Notes under the pieces: model-generated
The model's input: the letters and a program-made list of their open reading frames with translations, nothing else
Told to the model about the DNA's origin: nothing
The model's database searches: none
Program-made: the position numbers and the translations under genes
Part shown: positions 34,701-42,412 of the stretch, one piece after another
Layout of the letters: every line of letters begins with the position of its first letter
Numbering within the stretch: position 1 is the stretch's first letter
Origin: Deltaproteobacteria bacterium
GTDB lineage: Bacteria > CG2-30-53-67
DNA: 61,869 nucleotides
Assembly (NCBI GenBank): GCA_013151235.1
Contig: JAADIO010000006.1
Coordinates: 1-61,869, forward strand
Reading direction: 5' to 3'

Positions 34701-35332
34701 AGATCGACCAGATGGGTGCCGTCAACATCATGGCCATTGAGGAATTTAATGAGCTTCAGGAACGTTTTGATTTTCTGAGCGAACAGGAGACAGACCTGCA
34801 GGAATCGGTCAACAGCCTGATGGCCGCCATACGGAAGATCAACCGGACCTCGCGGCAACGTTTCCAGGAAGCCTTCGATGCCATCAACGAAAAATTCAAA
34901 ACGGTTTTTACAACCCTGTTTCAGGGAGGGCAGGCGGAGCTGAAACTGGATGCCGGAGAAGATGTGCTGGATGCAGGAATTGACATTATCGTACAACCTC
35001 CCGGGAAAAAGCTGCAACAACTCTCCCTTCTTTCCGGCGGAGAAAAAGCATTGACCGCCGTGGCACTCATTTTTGCAGGTTTTCTCGTTAAACCGAGCCC
35101 TTTTTGTCTGCTGGATGAGGTTGATGCTCCCATGGATGACACCAATGTCAACCGGTACACGGAGATGATCAAGGAGATGAGCGAGAAGACCCAATTCATC
35201 GTTATTACCCATAACAAAAATACGATGGAACAAGCGGACGCTCTCTACGGTATTACCATGCAGGAACCCGGGGTCTCCAAGATGGTTTCCGTCCGGTTCA
35301 ACGACGGGCACGAGGCACAGATGACTGCATAG
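31742..35332 (+). CDS. smc: SMC chromosome condensation ATPase
   Basis: A 1196-residue SMC protein, the usual length. The Walker A motif is VGPNGCGKSNV at residue 27. Two long coiled coils (about 170-500 and 670-1010) flank a hinge at about 520-640. The C-terminal ABC signature is LLSGGEKALTA and the Walker B is FCLLDEVDAPMDD. It condenses and segregates chromosomes with ScpAB, which are not in this window. Single gene, followed 58 nt later by a hybrid kinase gene. Confidence 0.97.
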   Translation: MRFKSIEVTGFKSFAERTKVNFQRGITAIVGPNGCGKSNVSDAIRWVLGEQSAKQIRGEKMEDLIFSGTRSRAPMGMAEVNLVVTDLDPNATNDFSVFDEIQITRRYYRSGDSEYLINRIPCRLSDIRELFMDTGMGAKAYSIISQESITSILNAKPKERRYLFEEAAGISKYKARKDEALRKLERTQDNLSRVRDIIAEVTRQRNSLNRQAKKAERYKKYRKEIREVELHLSSHDYASLQEEWNNLEKQFAENKRQETELLTLSTAKETQIEDLELDVLDREKALGVLRDEVREVESKITAEENRIEVLNGNIAHLFSTTEGAEKEIRRLQEEIIEIEKNIARLEDERRVLAARNAEQEETLREKLNACDARRAVRDEKEQVLENEKNRLFELKQQISVLQNRIENLIQRQETLIEEHRGYDRNRTEQMELLAGNRRRLTEKEENLRTKKDRMEAVRSEYDAILHHLEEKQESLSVVMETVSRLREQIGQENSRLETLQELQENMEDYDDGIRTLVRETSTAENTDLPHFHSFVADLFESDPKVETAIEAAISNRYQSLVIDDLDDALRSVAHLKKHQIGRGSFIPLQPKLRERAPFVPREGAGIVGEALQLVRFAPEYRGVAEYLLGDVVVMENLDQAVSLFRTNGFRRTLVTLNGEILDPSGAIEGGISRQKGGGFIRRKREIRELTHSLASLKTRLQQAVEERDGLQQEIAAIRQQKGELFATLEKMEQADREEEKEIASLHHEAEYLERKIESLAREDEIRSREIESIREHLALLRSEGETLEEKQKLLESSTAALLQEIGELRAGIEEQRKTITEARIKIAADRERNASLDSHAENSRRNLENLRNLITARRREIEEAQRRIVQVKEEKTATETKIHHLIDKQEEVRTRLAAEQDLFENRRDELHGEQEAFKELRRRTETLTRDIYNLGVRRTEQSMKMEQLHAKIEERYQIDLEEIFSSYQEKELDRPVAAERLDELNRKIDQMGAVNIMAIEEFNELQERFDFLSEQETDLQESVNSLMAAIRKINRTSRQRFQEAFDAINEKFKTVFTTLFQGGQAELKLDAGEDVLDAGIDIIVQPPGKKLQQLSLLSGGEKALTAVALIFAGFLVKPSPFCLLDEVDAPMDDTNVNRYTEMIKEMSEKTQFIVITHNKNTMEQADALYGITMQEPGVSKMVSVRFNDGHEAQMTA

Positions 35333-35390
35333 TCGTGTTTTCTGTTGGGAGGCCCGCCATCCAGAAACCCTTTGGGAACTCCATACAACC

Positions 35391-37430
35391 ATGGACTCCG
35401 GCAAGCATCTACACCGAGGCTCAAACCTTTCCGATCTTCAAAATCGTCTTTACGCCGAACAGGTAGAACAGATTGAGAAGGTCTTTCCCCTCGGACTGCT
35501 GGCAACCCTGATCAACGCCACGGTTCTCGTAGTTCTTTTCTGGGAAGTGACGTCCCACATCCGGTTACCTGTCTGGTTTTTCATGATTCTGGTCCTGACG
35601 ATCCTGCGGCACCCGAAGATCTATCAGAAACACCCGCTCCTGTCGGGGCCCTCTTCCCTCCTCTTCCGCGGCAGAATTCTAATGATCGGCGCCGGACTCT
35701 CCGGGATCCTCTGGGGGTCCACGGCGATCTTTCTCTTCCCGGAAAACTCTCTGGTACACCAGACCTTTCTCGCCTTCATTCTGGGCGGCATGGTCGCGGG
35801 TGCAGCAGGGGCCTATTCCGTCCTGATGCCGGTATTCTTCTCTTTCAGTTTCCCGGCCCTGGTCCCCTTGATCATCCGGTTTTTTATTCTCGGCGGGAAA
35901 TTCCATTTCTCCATGGGGGGAGTGCTCTTACTCTTTGCACTGATCATGTGGGGAACGGCGAAACGATACAATCAAACTTCCACGAACAATTTTGCCCTTC
36001 GTCTCCGGAACAGCGATCTCGTCACGGTCCTTGCGGAATCGAAGGACCGGGCGGAAAAGTTCAACGAGGAACTGCAACAGGAAATTCAGACGCGAAAAGT
36101 TGCGGAAGAGGAACTGAAAAAACAGGAAGAACAACTGGCCGACCTGGTGGAAGAGCGCACAGCAGAACTGGTTGAGGCTCACCGGGAACTACAAAAGGAA
36201 TTTGACGAACGGAAACGGTTGGAACTGGAACTGATCAAATCAGCCAAACTGGAATCCCTCGGTGTGCTTGCGGGCGGCATTGCACACGATTTCAATAACC
36301 TTCTGACGGGGATTCAGGGGAACATCTCTCTGGCGACTCTCGACGCAGTTCCCGGCAGTCCGCAGGAATCGACGCTGAAGGAGGCGGACAAGGCCTGCAC
36401 ACGGGCCACGTCTCTGACCCATCAATTGCTGACCTTCTCCAAAGGAGGAAACCCGGTCAAGACCACTCTCCACATCAACGAAATCATCACGGAAACGGCC
36501 GGATTCGTCCTGCGGGGCTCCAACGTGAAGTGTGTCTATCATCTGCCCGAGGATCTCTGGAATGTGGAAGCCGATGAAGGGCAGATCGGGCAGGTCATCC
36601 AGAACCTGGTGATTAACGCCGATCATGCCATGCCGAAGGGAGGGACCCTGAACGTCCGGGGGGAAAACATCCATCTCGACCAGGAGAACCCAAACGGTCT
36701 GCCGGAAGGAAACTATATCCGGATCACCTTCCGGGATGAGGGATGTGGAATCGACGGGGAGGATCTATCCCGGATCTTCGATCCCTACTTTACGACCCGG
36801 GAAGGGGGAAATGGTCTCGGCCTCAGCTCCGCCTATTCAATTCTACAGAAACATGGCGGCAGCATCACCGTGAGATCCGAACCCGGAAAAGGCGCAACCT
36901 TTGCGATCCTGCTGCCGGCTTCCATGAAGAAGGAGCTTCCAACCCAGCCGGAACGAGGGAGTTTGTCCGTCGGTTCGGGACGGATACTGGTCATGGATGA
37001 CGAAGAACTCATCCGCAAAACCTTAAGCCGGATGCTGGAAAAACTTGGATATAAAACGGACGGCGTCGGCAATGGAACGGAAGCTCTCGAATCCTACCGG
37101 AAGGCCCTGCAGGAGGGGAACCCCTACCGTGCCGTCATCATGGACCTCACCATCCCCGGCGGCATGGGCGGCAAGGAGGCCGTCCGGAAACTGCTCAAGA
37201 TCGATCCCGGAGCAAAGGTCATCGTCTCCAGTGGTTATTCACAGGATGAGATCCTCGCAGAGTATCGTCGTTACGGTTTCTCCGGGATCATGACGAAGCC
37301 TTATGAGACCCGGAAACTGTCCGGAGTGCTCGAAAGGGTTCTGCAGGACTCCTCCGCTCCGGTCACCGCCGAACCTGAAGATCATCATCGTCAGTCGCAG
37401 TCTTTCCCGGATGATCCGTATCAGTCATGA
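35391..37430 (+). CDS. Hybrid histidine kinase, membrane sensor with C-terminal receiver
   Basis: A 679-residue protein. Residues 30-190 hold about six transmembrane helices and no recognisable periplasmic sensor. A coiled coil follows, then the HisKA H-box LAGGIAHDFNNLLTG (about 300), an HATPase domain (NLVINADHAMP, DEGCGIDGEDLSRIFDPYFTT, GNGLGLSSAY) and a receiver (about 525-645) with VIMDLTIPGG and MTKPYE. The H-box type suggests auto-phosphorylation and transfer to its own receiver. No output-domain gene is adjacent, so the downstream partner is unknown. The ATG lies close after smc. Confidence 0.92.
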   Translation: MDSGKHLHRGSNLSDLQNRLYAEQVEQIEKVFPLGLLATLINATVLVVLFWEVTSHIRLPVWFFMILVLTILRHPKIYQKHPLLSGPSSLLFRGRILMIGAGLSGILWGSTAIFLFPENSLVHQTFLAFILGGMVAGAAGAYSVLMPVFFSFSFPALVPLIIRFFILGGKFHFSMGGVLLLFALIMWGTAKRYNQTSTNNFALRLRNSDLVTVLAESKDRAEKFNEELQQEIQTRKVAEEELKKQEEQLADLVEERTAELVEAHRELQKEFDERKRLELELIKSAKLESLGVLAGGIAHDFNNLLTGIQGNISLATLDAVPGSPQESTLKEADKACTRATSLTHQLLTFSKGGNPVKTTLHINEIITETAGFVLRGSNVKCVYHLPEDLWNVEADEGQIGQVIQNLVINADHAMPKGGTLNVRGENIHLDQENPNGLPEGNYIRITFRDEGCGIDGEDLSRIFDPYFTTREGGNGLGLSSAYSILQKHGGSITVRSEPGKGATFAILLPASMKKELPTQPERGSLSVGSGRILVMDDEELIRKTLSRMLEKLGYKTDGVGNGTEALESYRKALQEGNPYRAVIMDLTIPGGMGGKEAVRKLLKIDPGAKVIVSSGYSQDEILAEYRRYGFSGIMTKPYETRKLSGVLERVLQDSSAPVTAEPEDHHRQSQSFPDDPYQS

Positions 37431-37486
37431 TTGCCCCCCCCGGCTTTTCATCGGGACTCAGCCGATCAATCCCCTGGATCAAGGAA

Positions 37487-38839
37487 TCATCGGTACAACT
37501 CGGATTTCTTCGAGGCGGAAACCCGGGACGGATCGGAAAAATATTCCCGAGTACTTCGGGCAATCACGGGGCTGAGCAGGATCAGTCCCACCAGGTTGGG
37601 CCAGGCCATCAGGGCATTGCCGATATCGGAGATGGTCCAGACCAGTTCAAGCCGGACATAAGCGCCGACGGGAAGGAGAATGCAGTAAAGGACACGATAC
37701 GGCATGACGAACTTTTCGCCGAAGAGATAATCGACACAGCGGTCTCCGTAATAGGACCAGCTGATGGCCGTGGAGAAGGCGAAGAAGACGAGACCGGTTG
37801 CAACAATATAACCACCGGAACCGCCCATTCCGAGTGTAAATGCCTTTGCCGTCAAATCGGCGCCGGTCAATCCCTCTTTGTATGCGCCCGTGAGAATGAT
37901 CACCAGTCCCGTCATGGTGCAAATGACCAGGGTGTCGATAAAGGGGCCGAGCATAGCAACCAGCCCTTCCCGCACCGGCTCCCTTGTTCGGGCGGCCCCG
38001 TGGGCGATGGGCGCACTCCCCAGCCCCGCTTCGTTGGAAAAAACCCCGCGGGCGACACCGAAACGGATCGCCTGAGCCACGGCGGCACCGGCAAACCCGC
38101 CCGTGGCGGCCGTACCGGTGAAGGCTCCGGAGAAGATCTCGGCCAGGGCGGCGGGGATTCCGCCGAGATGGCGGAAGATTACAATGAGAGCACCCAGAAC
38201 ATAAAAGATCGACATGAAAGGTACCAGTCGTCCGGCGACCCGTCCGATCCGTCGAATGCCGCCGACGATCACCGCAAAGACCAACCCGCCGATGATAAGC
38301 CCCGTGACAATCTTGGGAATATGGAAGTAGGTATGAACCGGCTCCGCCACGGAATTGGCCTGGACCATGTTCCCGATCCCGAAAGAGGCGATCGTCGCGA
38401 AGAGAGCAAAGAGGATCCCCAGCCACTTCTGTCCGAGGCCCCGTTCCAGGTAGTACATGGGGCCGGCGCCGACGGTCCCGTCTTCATGGATCACCCGGTA
38501 TCGCAGCGAAAGGAGACATTCCCCGTATTTGAGCCCCATACCGAAAAGGGCCGTGATCCACATCCAGAAAATCGCCCCCGGACCGCCGAGGGCCACGGCC
38601 GTTCCGACACCGGCGATGTTGCCGGTCCCGATCGTGGCGGAAAGGGCGGCGCTCAAAGCCTGAAAATGGGTAATCTCCCCCTCATCTTCAGGATTATCAA
38701 ACTTCCCCGAGATGAGCTGACAGGCGTAGATAAATTTCCGTGTCTGAATACCCCGGACAAGGAGTGTGATAAAAATACCCGTTCCGACCAGAAGAATGAT
38801 GGTAACCGGTCCCCAGACAATCCCGCTCAACCTGGACAA
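37487..38839 (-). CDS. AGCS-family sodium:alanine/glycine symporter
   Basis: A 450-residue polytopic membrane protein of the alanine or glycine:cation symporter family. Typical blocks are ALSATIGTGNIAGVGTAVALGGPGAIFWMW, GAGPMYYLERGLG and GVFSNEAGLGSAPIAHGAA. It imports alanine or glycine with sodium. The visible start is a TTG at 38839 and no ribosome-binding site is apparent there; GGGAG lies 28 nt further upstream, so the true start may be a non-standard codon slightly upstream. It converges on the hybrid kinase gene. Confidence 0.92.
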   Translation of the reverse strand: MSRLSGIVWGPVTIILLVGTGIFITLLVRGIQTRKFIYACQLISGKFDNPEDEGEITHFQALSAALSATIGTGNIAGVGTAVALGGPGAIFWMWITALFGMGLKYGECLLSLRYRVIHEDGTVGAGPMYYLERGLGQKWLGILFALFATIASFGIGNMVQANSVAEPVHTYFHIPKIVTGLIIGGLVFAVIVGGIRRIGRVAGRLVPFMSIFYVLGALIVIFRHLGGIPAALAEIFSGAFTGTAATGGFAGAAVAQAIRFGVARGVFSNEAGLGSAPIAHGAARTREPVREGLVAMLGPFIDTLVICTMTGLVIILTGAYKEGLTGADLTAKAFTLGMGGSGGYIVATGLVFFAFSTAISWSYYGDRCVDYLFGEKFVMPYRVLYCILLPVGAYVRLELVWTISDIGNALMAWPNLVGLILLSPVIARSTREYFSDPSRVSASKKSELYR

Positions 38840-38888
38840 AAATGAATATGAAAAGATAAGACGTCTCCCTGCAATAACTTCCGATCCA

Positions 38889-39368
38889 TTACCACCGCAA
38901 GGTTGCCAGCAACCGCTTCGGCTTCAGAAGAAGGTCAAGGGCCTGGTGGACATGATGGACGACGATGTCGGCGGCCTCCACGGCCCGGCGGGAAGCGCCC
39001 TCCTCTCCGATCACGCAGATTCCCACGCGGGCATTCCGGAGCATGACCACATCGTTGTTTCCGTTTCCCAATGTCACGGTCTTATCGCAACCGACCCTTT
39101 CAACGAAAGCGGACTTCTGTTCATCTTCCCTTCCGGGTTCGAGCCTTTCAACCCGCATGCCGAAATCGGTCGGCAGATCCTTCGCTCGTCCGTGGGTATC
39201 GGCCGTCAAGACGATCAGATCCAAGCTCTCCGAAAGTCTCCGTAACCGATCCACCGTCCCCGTATCGGGAACCCCCTCCGTCCCGAGTGTCCCATTCAGG
39301 TCCATCACCACCTGCCGGATCTCCACCCTCCCGAAACCGGGGATCTCCAGCTTTAGCATTCCTTTCAT
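38889..39368 (-). CDS. HAD-family hydrolase, soluble P-type-ATPase-like
   Basis: A 159-residue single-domain HAD protein. Motif I is VVMDLNGTLG; it reads Asp-Leu-Asn-Gly-Thr, where the second Asp of the usual DxD is Asn, as in P-type ATPase-like members. Motif IV is TLGNGNNDVVML, and motif III Lys may be in ERVGCDKT. The family is described as soluble P-type ATPase-like phosphatases of unknown substrate. AAGGAGG precedes the ATG. It lies 49 nt before the symporter gene in the same direction. Confidence 0.8.
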   Translation of the reverse strand: MKGMLKLEIPGFGRVEIRQVVMDLNGTLGTEGVPDTGTVDRLRRLSESLDLIVLTADTHGRAKDLPTDFGMRVERLEPGREDEQKSAFVERVGCDKTVTLGNGNNDVVMLRNARVGICVIGEEGASRRAVEAADIVVHHVHQALDLLLKPKRLLATLRW

Positions 39369-39516
39369 GACGGTCCCTCCTTTTCCTTCGCTTTTCCCTC
39401 TACCCGGACCCGGCAGGCCTGCTCATAAAAACGGTAAGGTACTGAGGGAGTACTCTACATGATTTTTCGGTGAATGAAAAGGGTGAATGGCAGGTGTGCG
39501 GATCGGGAAAATACGA

Positions 39517-39544
39517 TTGTCATTTTTGATTTTTTTCCTAAAGT
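39517..39544 (+). promoter_or_regulatory. Possible promoter of the riboswitch transcript
   Basis: TTGTCA (39517-39522), 16-nt spacer, TAAAGT (39539-39544). A start near 39551 would put ATTCCC (39552-39557) at the 5' end, which can pair with GGGAAT at 39668-39673 to close the riboswitch. Confidence 0.4.
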
Positions 39545-39686
39545 ATTCCCGATTCCCGCCGATAAGGGGTTCAAATGCTCCTGGAGAAAGGCAAACTATC
39601 CGAAAGGGTAGGACGCAAAGCCACCTGCCGTAAGCTAAGGAAGACACGGTCGAGGGGTTGCCCGAAAGGGAATACTGAAAAGTATT
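39542..39686 (+). ncRNA. Cyclic-di-GMP-I (GEMM) riboswitch aptamer, no gene downstream
   Basis: The core reads GGCAAAC, a TATCC-GAAA-GGGTA stem-loop, then GGACGCAAAGCCAC (39590-39624), followed by the second arm with CCGT/ACGG pairing and GAGGGGTTGCCC. This is the GEMM-I consensus, including the GAAA tetraloop and the invariant GACGCAAAGCC. The position equivalent to G20 in the Vc2 structure reads G, favouring c-di-GMP over cGAMP. AGTATTCCC (39542-39550) can pair with GGGAATACT (39668-39676); the latter can instead pair with AGTATT (39681-39686), a possible switch. It lies in a 552-nt gene-free stretch (39369-39920), and the next gene downstream is on the opposite strand. Confidence 0.82.
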
Positions 39687-39690
39687 AATC

Positions 39691-39727
39691 AAAGCGTCCA
39701 CACCTTCGGGTTGGACGCTTTTTTTGT
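39691..39727 (+). terminator. Terminator following the c-di-GMP riboswitch
   Basis: AAAGCGTCCA (39691-39700) pairs with TGGACGCTTT (39712-39721), with ACC-TTCG-GGT continuing inside; seven T run through 39725. It is the likely expression platform of the riboswitch. Confidence 0.85.
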
Positions 39728-39736
39728 TGTCCTCCC

Positions 39737-39783
39737 GAGAGATGCCGTCACGAAGGGCTCGCTTGAGCCTGACGGCATCTCTC
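39737..39783 (+). other. Strong 47-nt hairpin after the riboswitch terminator
   Basis: GAGAGATGCCGTCA (39737-39750) pairs perfectly with TGACGGCATCTCTC (39770-39783), 14 bp, and GGCTC/GAGCC (39756-39760 with 39765-39769) continues inside. There is no T-run. It may be an RNA element of the read-through transcript or a repeat-derived palindrome. 39784-39920 holds nothing I recognise. Confidence 0.5.
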
Positions 39784-39920
39784 CCTCCTCATTTCTTCAG
39801 AACCAACAATTCAGACCTAATGACGAACAAATAAGATCAGGATCAGGATTCCATGATGCAGCATCGGAGGATTCGGACGGGGCGAATGAGGAAAACTACG
39901 ATGATCAGGAAAAAAATTGC

Positions 39921-41273
39921 TTATTCCGAAAGGGGGTGTTGACCCATCTTGCCGAGAATCTTTGCCGCCTCTACGACGACCCGGTTGTCATTATCCTTCA
40001 GGGCTTTCATCAGGAGAGGGTGCAGACGAGCCTGATCGCTCACACTGTGGAGAGAAAGGACGGTCCGGAGACGAACATCGGGATCCTGATCATCCAGAGA
40101 GCGGAGGATGGAATCGAGATCATCGGCGAGCGGCCCCTGATCCAGAAGGCCGAAGAAATTCATCCCGTCGATCTCACTCAGATCAAGAGAAGGTCGGGCC
40201 TGGCGAACCTTCTCCGCCAACCCTTGCCCTTCGATAGAGGCCTGCGAAAGGAGGTTGACCACCCGGTCGGGGAAATTCATCTTCCCGATCATGCTGGAAA
40301 GCCGTGTCGGTCGCCCCTCTTCGAGTTCATAAATCCCGTTGTAGATAGCTGCACCCTTCGTCATCGTCTTGATGGAACTGTTCAGCTTTTCAAACATCTC
40401 CGCCGAACTGGCCTGGAGTACACTCCGGGGTGCGTAGAGGATTACGGCGATGACCGCTGCCGTCGTATAATCATAACCGGCCGCAAACAGGTCGCCCCCC
40501 TTCCAGATCTCTTTCAGCTGTTCCATCAGAAATCCGTCGCTGATCGGACCGGAGAGATTGAAGCTCCTGGAGCCGTAGATCATCAATCCCCGGGAAGAGA
40601 AGACCTTCCGAAAATCCTCACTGTCGAAACTCCGGAGACTCCGGATCTTGTAGGCATGGTCGGCACAGTTGAATTCGTCAAAGTTTTTAACGATTCGTTC
40701 GTTCGCCCGGGTGTAGTAATCGGCGATACTCACGCCGGGGAAAAGATCGAGAATCTTCTGATTGTCGATGAGGATGACACTGTTCAGGTTCTGCCGAAGA
40801 AGGGTATTGACCGCCTGGATGGCATTGACCTTGGTCAAGCTGCTTTCGCTCTCCGACGGCAGAGTCACCATCACGGAAGTCGGCACATTCAGCGGACGGA
40901 GGATCTCCGCCAGAGTCGGCAGGTTACTTCCCGTCCCGCCGCCCATCCCGGCAACAAGGATAAAAAGATCGACCGACTCCGCAGGCCCCTTCAAGGTACT
41001 CAGGATCCGGTCCCGGTTGCTAAGCAGGCTCTCCTTGCCAAGATCCAGGTCCCGGCCGGCACCGCTGCGCCCGTTGAGACCGACATGGAGACGGTGTTCC
41101 CGCGGCACTTCCTCCAGACTTTTCAGATCGGAAAAGGAGGTATTCAGGGCACAGGCCTGATACCCTTTCCGGGCAAACTCGGCGGCCAGGTTCCCGCCGC
41201 ACTGCCCGAGTCCCACCACCCCGATCTTCAACCGTTTTCTGAAATCATGAATCTTTGTATCGGAAGGTTTCAT
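39921..41273 (-). CDS. FtsZ/tubulin-like GTPase with C-terminal HEAT-like repeats
   Basis: About 450 residues. The nucleotide-binding motif GLGQCGGN is at 21-28 and the tubulin signature GMGGGTGSN at 109-117. The T7 loop position reads SFDSEDF, with Asp217 and Asp220 spaced as the two catalytic acids of FtsZ, so GTP hydrolysis on polymerisation is plausible. Residues about 385-450 form HEAT-like helical pairs (LDSILRSLDDQDPDVRLRTV, LLMKALKDNDNRVVVEAAKIL). Standard FtsZ has an FtsA-binding tail instead, which I do not see. No division gene is nearby. Start at the ATG 41273 after GGGTGG; an upstream TTG exists at 41297. It is transcribed towards the riboswitch. Confidence 0.82.
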   Translation of the reverse strand: MKPSDTKIHDFRKRLKIGVVGLGQCGGNLAAEFARKGYQACALNTSFSDLKSLEEVPREHRLHVGLNGRSGAGRDLDLGKESLLSNRDRILSTLKGPAESVDLFILVAGMGGGTGSNLPTLAEILRPLNVPTSVMVTLPSESESSLTKVNAIQAVNTLLRQNLNSVILIDNQKILDLFPGVSIADYYTRANERIVKNFDEFNCADHAYKIRSLRSFDSEDFRKVFSSRGLMIYGSRSFNLSGPISDGFLMEQLKEIWKGGDLFAAGYDYTTAAVIAVILYAPRSVLQASSAEMFEKLNSSIKTMTKGAAIYNGIYELEEGRPTRLSSMIGKMNFPDRVVNLLSQASIEGQGLAEKVRQARPSLDLSEIDGMNFFGLLDQGPLADDLDSILRSLDDQDPDVRLRTVLSLHSVSDQARLHPLLMKALKDNDNRVVVEAAKILGKMGQHPLSE

Positions 41274-41313
41274 GCCGCCGCCCCACCCTTCTGCCAATAA
41301 TGAATTTTTCGTA

Positions 41314-41343
41314 ATCCTATCAAATCATCAAGAACTTTGTCAA
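41314..41343 (-). promoter_or_regulatory. Promoter of the FtsZ-like gene
   Basis: On the minus strand TTGACA (41343-41338), 18-nt spacer, TAGGAT (41319-41314), about 40 nt upstream of the ATG. It sits in a 309-nt divergent intergenic stretch (41274-41582) shared with the cytochrome promoter. Confidence 0.5.
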
Positions 41344-41515
41344 GAAAAGCCGCCCTTTTCCCAGTTCCTTGTTGAAATGCTCCACATTCCCACGCGGGTT
41401 GTGCCATTGCAACAGAACCCATCGCAAAAAGATGATAAGCCTATTGGATGGATCCCTCAAATCCGTACCTCCCAAAGCCGGCAAATGAAAATTTCCGGAA
41501 AAATATGTAATACAA

Positions 41516-41543
41516 TTGACATATTCTAATTCTGTGATATTGT
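41516..41543 (+). promoter_or_regulatory. Promoter of the six-haem cytochrome genes
   Basis: TTGACA (41516-41521), 16-nt spacer, TATTGT (41538-41543), 40 nt before the ATG at 41583. No sigma-54 -24/-12 element is visible here. Confidence 0.55.
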
Positions 41544-41582
41544 GAATGCCGTTAATCTCACATTGAAATGAAGGAGGAGATC

Positions 41583-42374
41583 ATGAAAAACAAAGTCAAA
41601 GGACTGTTGATTCTTGTCCTGTTTTTGTGTTGCGCTTCACTGGCCTTTGCCGAAACTTATGGTGTCAAGAAGCGGGCGCCCCGCCCGGAGGAATACGGTA
41701 ACTGCATAATCAACAACTTCTCCGAACAGAACAAGATGGCTCCGGTCGTCTTCAAACACTGGTTGCATCGGGCGAAGTATACCTGTCGTCTTTGTCATGT
41801 TGATCTTGGCTTCGCCATGCAGACAGGGGGAACCGGAATCCGGGAAAAAGATATCCGCAGGGGCCTTTACTGCGGCGTGTGCCACAATGGAAAGATCGCC
41901 TTTCGCTGGGAAGAGCGAACACCTTTCGGGAAACTGCAGAAGAACTGCGATCGATGTCACTCCTATGGAAAAGATGTAAAGTTCAAGTACGATTTTTACA
42001 AATTCACCAAAGAATGGCCGAAGGCACGATTCGGAAACCGGGTCGACTGGCTGAAGGCGGAAGAGATGGGATTGATCAAGCTGCAGGATGCCATCAAAGG
42101 AGTCACCATCAAGCGTCGTCCCCTCAAAATTCCTCTCAACACCGAGATTGAAGCAAAGGTACCCGAGATGCCGGACATCATCTTTTCTCACAAGAAGCAT
42201 GCCGTCTGGAATGGCTGTGAACTCTGCCATCCCGATATCTTCGGAATCAAGAACGGAGCCACCAAATTCACCATGCAGGATATCTTTAACGGCAAATACT
42301 GTGGAGCCTGTCATGGGAAGGTCTCGTTCATGACCCTGGACTGCCAGCTTTGTCACTCAAAATCCATTAACTGA
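41583..42374 (+). CDS. Six-haem c-type cytochrome, paralog 1
   Basis: A 263-residue exported protein with signal peptide and six haem motifs: CRLCH, CGVCH, CDRCH, CELCH, CGACH and CQLCH. The spacing gives two similar three-haem halves of the c7 type (H-rich KHWLHRAKYTCRLCH, then HKKHAVWNGCELCH), each with distal histidines upstream. Such periplasmic or surface proteins shuttle electrons between the quinol pool and terminal reductases. GAAGGAGGAGATC precedes the ATG at 41583. It is followed 38 nt later by a paralog with the same layout, and both probably belong with the kinase and respiratory genes downstream. Confidence 0.92.
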   Translation: MKNKVKGLLILVLFLCCASLAFAETYGVKKRAPRPEEYGNCIINNFSEQNKMAPVVFKHWLHRAKYTCRLCHVDLGFAMQTGGTGIREKDIRRGLYCGVCHNGKIAFRWEERTPFGKLQKNCDRCHSYGKDVKFKYDFYKFTKEWPKARFGNRVDWLKAEEMGLIKLQDAIKGVTIKRRPLKIPLNTEIEAKVPEMPDIIFSHKKHAVWNGCELCHPDIFGIKNGATKFTMQDIFNGKYCGACHGKVSFMTLDCQLCHSKSIN

Positions 42375-42412
42375 ATTCTATTCCACTTCCTGACTTCCTA
42401 AAAGGAGGAGAG

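Noticed and set aside
37427-38845. Open frame of 472 codons on the plus strand
   Set aside because: It is the antisense shadow of the sodium:alanine symporter gene. Its translation is low-complexity (rich in Gly, Asp, Arg, His) and has no family features.
39711-41300. Open frame of 529 codons on the plus strand, downstream of the riboswitch
   Set aside because: It would be a tempting riboswitch target, but it lies antisense to the FtsZ-like gene, begins inside the terminator, and its translation shows no protein-like pattern.
41516-41582. Sigma-54 promoter upstream of the cytochromes
   Set aside because: No GG/GC pair at -24/-12 spacing; a sigma-70 promoter fits.
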